A stretch of DNA of 5,703 nucleotides from Gammaproteobacteria bacterium (lineage in GTDB: Bacteria > Pseudomonadota > Gammaproteobacteria > S144-34), in the NCBI GenBank assembly GCA_015487895.1, contig WFOW01000419.1:1-5703 (forward strand), given 5' to 3'. Numbering within the stretch: the stretch's first letter is position 1; the number at the start of each line of letters is the position of its first letter. The notes under the pieces are model-generated. The model was not told the DNA's origin, made no database searches, and saw nothing but the letters and a program-made list of their open reading frames with translations. The position numbers and the translations under genes were made by a program. Of this stretch, positions 1 to 5,703 are shown piece by piece.

Positions 1-485
1 AGGGCGGCGCGCACCACCTCGCGCGGGTAGACCGCCGCCCCGTCGATGGTGCCGCGGAAGAGCTCGCGGAAGGCGAGGACGCGGTGGCGGCCGTCGAGGA
101 AGAGGGCGGCGAAGACCTCGTAGGGACGGTCGCGCAGGCGCGCCAGCAGGAACTCGCGCGCGGCGTGCGGGCTGGTGATCGCCTTGCCGCGGGCCAGGCC
201 CTCGTAGAGGTGGCGGCGCGCCATCTCCACGGCGGCCTGGAGCTGGGCATACTTGGCCGGCCCCAGGCCGGGGGCCGCGCACAGCGCCTCGCGCCCGGCG
301 CCGAGCAGGGGGCGCAGGCCGCCGAAGCGCGCGAGCAGCTCGCGGGCGAGGTCCACGGCCGTGCGGCCCGGCACGCCGGTGCGCAGGAAGATGGCGAGGA
401 GCTCCGCGTCGGAGAGCGCGCCCGGACCGCGCGCGAGCAGCTTCTCGCGCGGGCGCTCCCCCTCGGGCCAGTCGGTGATGGGCAT
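1..485 (-). CDS. radC: RadC family protein, N-terminal part (runs off the left edge)
   Basis: The reverse strand is open from the ATG at 485 to the window edge, giving 161 codons of a protein usually about 225 residues long. It opens [20 protein letters not shown] and continues with [14 protein letters not shown], the typical RadC start. Around residues 65-90 it has a helix-hairpin-helix-like stretch ([21 protein letters not shown]). The later part ([22 protein letters not shown], then [16 protein letters not shown]) enters the JAB1/MPN-like metalloprotease fold. The metal-binding histidines of that fold (HNHPSG region) would lie beyond the window, so they cannot be checked. RadC was once called a DNA repair protein, but its role is unsettled. 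A GAAGG ribosome binding site lies nine bases upstream of the ATG (495-499). It is divergent from coaBC, as in many gammaproteobacteria. Identity is confident; function is not. Confidence 0.93.
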   Translation of the reverse strand, partial: MPITDWPEGERPREKLLARGPGALSDAELLAIFLRTGVPGRTAVDLARELLARFGGLRPLLGAGREALCAAPGLGPAKYAQLQAAVEMARRHLYEGLARGKAITSPHAAREFLLARLRDRPYEVFAALFLDGRHRVLAFRELFRGTIDGAAVYPREVVRAA

Positions 486-529
486 CCTGCCGTGCCTTCG
501 CCGTATGGCGTTCCCGCCGCCGGTCCGAA

Positions 530-558
530 ATGCTAGCGCCGGCGTGCGGGCCCGTGAA
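530..558 (-). promoter_or_regulatory. Candidate sigma70-type promoter for radC
   Basis: On the reverse strand, TTCACG (558-553) and TAGCAT (535-530) each match four of six consensus bases and are separated by exactly 17 bases. Transcription would start near 523, giving a leader of about 37 bases with a GAAGG site nine bases before the radC ATG. In DNA this rich in G and C such a pair is noteworthy, but it rests on motif reading alone. Confidence 0.4.
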
Positions 559-570
559 GCCCGCGGCGGG

Positions 571-600
571 GTGACGGCGCCGGTGCCCGCGGGCTATGCT
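571..600 (+). promoter_or_regulatory. Candidate sigma70-type promoter for coaBC
   Basis: GTGACG (571-576) and TATGCT (595-600) each match four of six consensus bases with an 18-base spacer. Transcription would begin around 607, practically at the coaBC ATG at 608. The in-frame ATG at 596 would then lie inside the -10 element and could not be in the mRNA, which favours 608 as the start. It sits back to back with the candidate radC promoter. Confidence 0.45.
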
Positions 601-607
601 GGCCGGG

Positions 608-1870
608 ATGACGGAGGCAGGCGGGAACAGGACGGCGGTCGCGGGGCTCGCGGGCCGCCGCGTCGTCCTTGGGGTGACGGGCGGCATCGCCGCCTACAAG
701 GCGGCCGACCTGGTGCGCCGCCTGCGCGAGGCGGGCGCGGCCGTGCGCGTGGTCATGACCGCCGGCGCCGAGCGCTTCGTCACGCCGCTCACCTTCCAGG
801 CGCTGTCGGGCGAGCCCGTGCGCCGCGAGCTCTTCGACGCCGCGGCCGAGGCCGCCATGGGCCACATCGAGCTCGCGCGCTGGGCCGAGGCGGTGCTCGT
901 GGCGCCCGCCACGGCCGACTTCATGGCCCGCCTCGCCGCGGGGCTCGCCGACGATCTGCTCTCCACCCTGTGCCTTGCCACCGAGGCCCCGCTGCTGCTC
1001 GCCCCGGCCATGAACCGGGCCATGTGGGCGCACCCGGCCACGCAGGCCAACCGGCGCACGCTCGCCGCGCGCGGGGTGCGCTTCGCGGGGCCCGCCGAGG
1101 GCGCGCAGGCCTGCGGCGAGACGGGCCCCGGGCGCATGGCCGACCCGGAGGTGATCGTCGCCGCGCTCGCGCGGCTCCTCGCCCCGGGGCCGCTGGCCGG
1201 CCTCGCGGTGGTGGTCACGGCCGGGCCGACGCGCGAGCCGCTCGACCCCGTGCGCTACGTGGGCAACCGCAGCTCCGGGCGCATGGGCTACGCGCTGGCG
1301 GAGGCGGCGGCCGAGGCGGGTGCGCGCGTGACGCTGGTGAGCGGCCCCGTCGCGCTCGATCCGCCGCCCGGGGTGCGCACCGTGCGCGTGGAGACCGCCC
1401 TCGAGATGCGCGAGGCGACGCTCGAGGCCGCACGCGGCGCGGACCTCCTCTTCGCCGCGGCGGCCGTGGCCGACTACCGCCCTGCGCGCCCGCGCGGCGA
1501 GAAGCTACGCAAGTCGGCCGAGCGCCTGCGTGTCGAGCTCGTGCGCAACCCGGACATCGTGCGCGAGGTGGCGGCGCTGCCGCTGGACAAGCGGCCCTTC
1601 GTAGTGGGCTTCGCGGCCGAGACCGTGGCCGCGGGCGAGGCGCTGCGCGCGGCCGCCGAGGCCAAGCGCCGCGCCAAGGGCATGGACATGATCGCGGCCA
1701 ACCGGGTCGGCCCGGGCCTCGGCTTCGAGGCCGAGGACAATGCCCTCGAGGTGCTGTGGGCGGGCGGCGGCGCCTCGCTCGCCCGCGCCCCCAAGCGGGT
1801 GCTGGCGCGGCGGCTGGTCGCGCTCGCGGCGGAGCGTCTGCATGCGACGCGTGCGGCTCAAGGTGCTTGA
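608..1870 (+). CDS. coaBC: Bifunctional phosphopantothenoylcysteine decarboxylase / phosphopantothenate-cysteine ligase (CoaBC, Dfp)
   Basis: This cytoplasmic flavoprotein joins cysteine to 4'-phosphopantothenate (CoaB; CTP-dependent in bacteria) and decarboxylates the product to 4'-phosphopantetheine (CoaC), two steps of coenzyme A synthesis. The 420 residues are close to the family length of about 400. The N-terminal CoaC half shows the FMN-fold [18 protein letters not shown], the catalytic histidine in [10 protein letters not shown] (His86), the PAMN motif (Asn136) and the substrate-flap cysteine in [10 protein letters not shown] (Cys169). The CoaB half starts near residue 200 with [17 protein letters not shown], then NRSSGRMG (Asn220), AAAVADYRP, a lysine pair around 299-302, [12 protein letters not shown] and ANRVG. 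All key residues appear present. Two in-frame ATGs exist, at 596 and 608. Neither has a clear Shine-Dalgarno site; 608 is preferred because a -10-like box covers 596. The 3' end overlaps dut by 29 bases, so the two are probably co-transcribed. Confidence 0.96.
   Translation: MTEAGGNRTAVAGLAGRRVVLGVTGGIAAYKAADLVRRLREAGAAVRVVMTAGAERFVTPLTFQALSGEPVRRELFDAAAEAAMGHIELARWAEAVLVAPATADFMARLAAGLADDLLSTLCLATEAPLLLAPAMNRAMWAHPATQANRRTLAARGVRFAGPAEGAQACGETGPGRMADPEVIVAALARLLAPGPLAGLAVVVTAGPTREPLDPVRYVGNRSSGRMGYALAEAAAEAGARVTLVSGPVALDPPPGVRTVRVETALEMREATLEAARGADLLFAAAAVADYRPARPRGEKLRKSAERLRVELVRNPDIVREVAALPLDKRPFVVGFAAETVAAGEALRAAAEAKRRAKGMDMIAANRVGPGLGFEAEDNALEVLWAGGGASLARAPKRVLARRLVALAAERLHATRAAQGA
1831..1834 (+). 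promoter_or_regulatory. Ribosome binding site of dut inside coaBC
   Basis: GGAG lies seven bases before the ATG at 1842, within the last codons of coaBC. It fixes the dut start at 1842 rather than at the ATG at 1740, which would add 34 residues with no counterpart in the family. Confidence 0.65.
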
Positions 1871-2297
1871 CCCCCGGCTCGGCGGCGAGTGGCCGCTGCC
1901 GGACTACGCCACCGAGGGCGCGGCGGGCATGGACCTGCGCGCCTGCATCGACGCCCCGCTCACGGTGCGGCCGGGCGAGACCGTGCTGATCCCCACGGGC
2001 TTCGCCATGCACATCGGCGACGAGTCGCTCGCGGCCGTGATCCTGCCGCGCTCCGGCCTCGGCCACCGCCACGGCATCGTGCTCGGCAACCTGGTCGGCC
2101 TGATCGACTCCGACTACCAGGGGCAGGTGTACGTCTCCTGCTGGAACCGCAGCGGGGAGTCCTTTACCATCGAGCCGGGGGAGCGCATCGCGCAGATGGT
2201 CTTCGTGCCGGTCGTGCGCGCGGCCTTCGAGGTGGTGGAGCGCTTCGAGGAGACCGCCCGCGGCGCCGGCGGCTTCGGGCATTCGGGGCGGCGCTAG
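1842..2297 (+). CDS. dut: Deoxyuridine 5'-triphosphate nucleotidohydrolase (dUTPase)
   Basis: This enzyme hydrolyses dUTP to dUMP and pyrophosphate, keeping uracil out of DNA and feeding thymidylate synthesis. It acts in the cytoplasm as a homotrimer with Mg2+. The 151 residues equal the length of the E. coli enzyme, and the start [12 protein letters not shown] aligns with its MKKIDVKILDPR. All five trimeric-dUTPase motifs are visible: AGMDLRA (28-34), PRSGLG (69-74), [13 protein letters not shown] (82-94, with the catalytic Asp at 91), [10 protein letters not shown] (112-121) and the C-terminal P-loop-like [10 protein letters not shown] (140-149) that closes over the active site. The gene begins inside coaBC with a 29-base overlap in another frame and a GGAG ribosome binding site, so translation is likely coupled to coaBC. 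No gene-specific promoter is evident. Nothing in the protein looks unusual. Confidence 0.97.
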   Translation: MRRVRLKVLDPRLGGEWPLPDYATEGAAGMDLRACIDAPLTVRPGETVLIPTGFAMHIGDESLAAVILPRSGLGHRHGIVLGNLVGLIDSDYQGQVYVSCWNRSGESFTIEPGERIAQMVFVPVVRAAFEVVERFEETARGAGGFGHSGRR

Positions 2298-2323
2298 CTT
2301 CGGCACCGCCGGGGGCAGGGAAT

Positions 2324-2359
2324 GGAAGCTCTGAAAAATTTGATTTTTTCAGAGCTTCC
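2324..2359. repeat. Perfect 15-bp inverted repeat (hairpin 1)
   Basis: GGAAGCTCTGAAAAA (2324-2338) pairs perfectly with TTTTTCAGAGCTTCC (2345-2359) around the loop TTTGAT. The A and T tracts lie at the top of the stem, next to the loop, not after it, so this is not a standard Rho-independent terminator. It is the most A+T-rich stretch in the window. It may act as an mRNA stability or processing element, a protein-binding dyad or part of a mobile repeat. Confidence 0.85.
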
Positions 2360-2382
2360 CCGCGGCCAGGGACGGCCGCGGG
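2359..2382 (+). repeat. 9-bp inverted repeat with AGGGAC loop (hairpin 2)
   Basis: CCCGCGGCC (2359-2367) pairs with GGCCGCGGG (2374-2382), leaving the hexaloop AGGGAC. It abuts hairpin 1, sharing base 2359. The loop fits A-N-G-G-A-N. Around it CCAGGGACGG matches the CsrA/RsmA consensus ACANGGANGT in eight of ten positions, and the two mismatched positions (first and last) still pair with each other. Confidence 0.75.
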
Positions 2383-2387
2383 AGAAT

Positions 2388-2409
2388 CCATGCACACGGA
2401 GGTGCATGG
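2388..2409 (+). repeat. 8-bp inverted repeat with ACGGAG loop (hairpin 3)
   Basis: CCATGCAC (2388-2395) pairs with GTGCATGG (2402-2409) and leaves the hexaloop ACGGAG. The ten bases 2394-2403, ACACGGAGGT, match the CsrA/RsmA hexaloop consensus ACANGGANGT at every position. The GGA lies 28 bases from that of hairpin 2, a spacing compatible with one CsrA dimer bridging both loops. The base pairing is directly visible; binding is inference. Confidence 0.75.
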
Positions 2410-2429
2410 CGATGCAGGGAAAAATCGAA

Positions 2430-2488
2430 ATGTTCGCGAAGCGCTTTAGCGCTGACCAATCCGCGAGCGGATTGGTCAGAGTTCCTGA

Positions 2489-2492
<4 letters not shown>
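2430..2492 (+). CDS. Possible 20-residue leader peptide upstream of algC
   Basis: ATG at 2430 opens a 20-codon frame (MFAKRFSADQSASGLVRVPE) whose TGA at 2490-2492 overlaps the algC ATG at 2489-2491 as ATGA, the usual sign of translational coupling. AGGGA (2416-2420), nine bases before the ATG, is a reasonable ribosome binding site, whereas algC itself has none that is clear. A ribosome translating this frame would pass through hairpin 4 just before algC and could restart on the overlapping ATG. The peptide has no run of one amino acid, so classical attenuation is unlikely, and I do not recognise it. The frame could be accidental, as short ORFs are common. The overlap and the ribosome binding site are what favour it. 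Confidence 0.4.
2452..2479 (+). repeat. 12-bp inverted repeat just before the algC start (hairpin 4)
   Basis: CTGACCAATCCG (2452-2463) pairs perfectly with CGGATTGGTCAG (2468-2479) around a CGAG loop. It ends nine bases before the algC ATG, where a ribosome binding site should lie. No T run follows, so it is not an intrinsic terminator. A smaller hairpin, AGCGC (2440-2444) with GCGCT (2449-2453) around TTTA, overlaps its left arm by two bases and could compete with it. Confidence 0.8.

Positions 2493-5703
<3,211 letters not shown>

Larger units (their letters stand above)
2298..2488 (+). promoter_or_regulatory. Hairpin-rich algC leader / dut-algC gap, possible CsrA/RsmA target
   Basis: This 191-base gap is visibly richer in A and T than the genes on either side and contains four strong hairpins (listed separately). 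CA-N-GGA occurs four times: 2316-2321, 2367-2372, 2395-2400 and 2415-2420. Two of these are shown in six-base loops of the form A-N-G-G-A-N, the arrangement bound by CsrA/RsmA proteins. The third hairpin gives ACACGGAGGT, a full match to the ANGGAN hexaloop consensus ACANGGANGT. The last motif is also the likely ribosome binding site of a 20-codon ORF. I found no convincing -35/-10 pair, so algC may be read from upstream or from a promoter I cannot recognise. The element could instead be a copy of an interspersed intergenic repeat; a genome search would decide. Confidence 0.45.

Noticed and set aside
1740..1841. Upstream ATG at 1740 as the dut start
   Set aside because: It would add 34 Arg/Pro-rich residues deep inside coaBC; the ATG at 1842 has a GGAG site and gives the exact family length.
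253..1989. Long forward-strand reading frame of 578 codons across radC and coaBC
   Set aside because: Its product is almost wholly Arg, Gly, Ala and Pro, as expected from reading GC-rich genes out of frame, and it crosses the real coaBC frame.
1215..2306. 363-codon reverse-strand frame opposite coaBC and dut
   Set aside because: It is an antisense shadow with low-complexity Arg/Pro/Ala content, and both genes on the forward strand have full catalytic motifs.
2324..2359. Hairpin 1 as a Rho-independent terminator of dut
   Set aside because: The T tract lies inside the stem next to the loop and is followed by a stem-closing GC-containing segment, not placed after the stem.
2340..2387. Promoter for algC (TTGATT or GAGAAT as hexamers)
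   Set aside because: TTGATT has no -10 at the right distance and GAGAAT has no -35; a sigma54 or AlgR-type site was also looked for without a convincing match.

Overview
This window is about 5.7 kb of very GC-rich bacterial DNA (clearly above 70% by eye). The gene order is radC (reverse strand), then coaBC, dut, algC and argB (forward strand). This order and the protein sequences point to a gammaproteobacterium: coaBC, AlgC and ArgB look most like those of Pseudomonas and its relatives, and the GC content suggests a Chromatiales or Ectothiorhodospiraceae-type host. The host assignment is inference. I see no mobile element, CRISPR array, tRNA or rRNA gene.

Layout. Bases 1-485 hold the N-terminal part of radC, which reads out of the left edge. 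Bases 486-607 are a divergent promoter region with a plausible promoter for each side; the coaBC promoter lies so close to its ATG that the mRNA may be leaderless. coaBC (608-1870) overlaps dut (1842-2297) by 29 bases. A 191-base gap (2298-2488) follows. It is poorer in GC than its surroundings and packed with hairpins, and it ends in a possible 20-codon upstream ORF whose stop overlaps the algC start codon. algC (2489-5161) encodes an 890-residue protein in which the usual ~460-residue phosphomannomutase/phosphoglucomutase is preceded by a two-helix membrane module with a probable periplasmic domain. A 136-base gap with two dyads leads to argB, which is cut by the right edge.

Functions. coaBC makes 4'-phosphopantetheine for coenzyme A. 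dut removes dUTP and supplies dUMP. algC makes mannose-1-P or glucose-1-P for surface polysaccharides. argB carries out the second step of arginine synthesis. These are housekeeping genes kept together by ancestry rather than one pathway.

The most interesting part is the algC leader. It has four CA-N-GGA motifs, two displayed in six-base hairpin loops that fit the CsrA/RsmA binding consensus, and a third at the ribosome binding site of the small upstream ORF. Together with a sensor-like membrane anchor on the enzyme, this suggests that polysaccharide precursor supply may be controlled post-transcriptionally and tied to the membrane. This is a hypothesis; an unrelated interspersed intergenic repeat is the main alternative.
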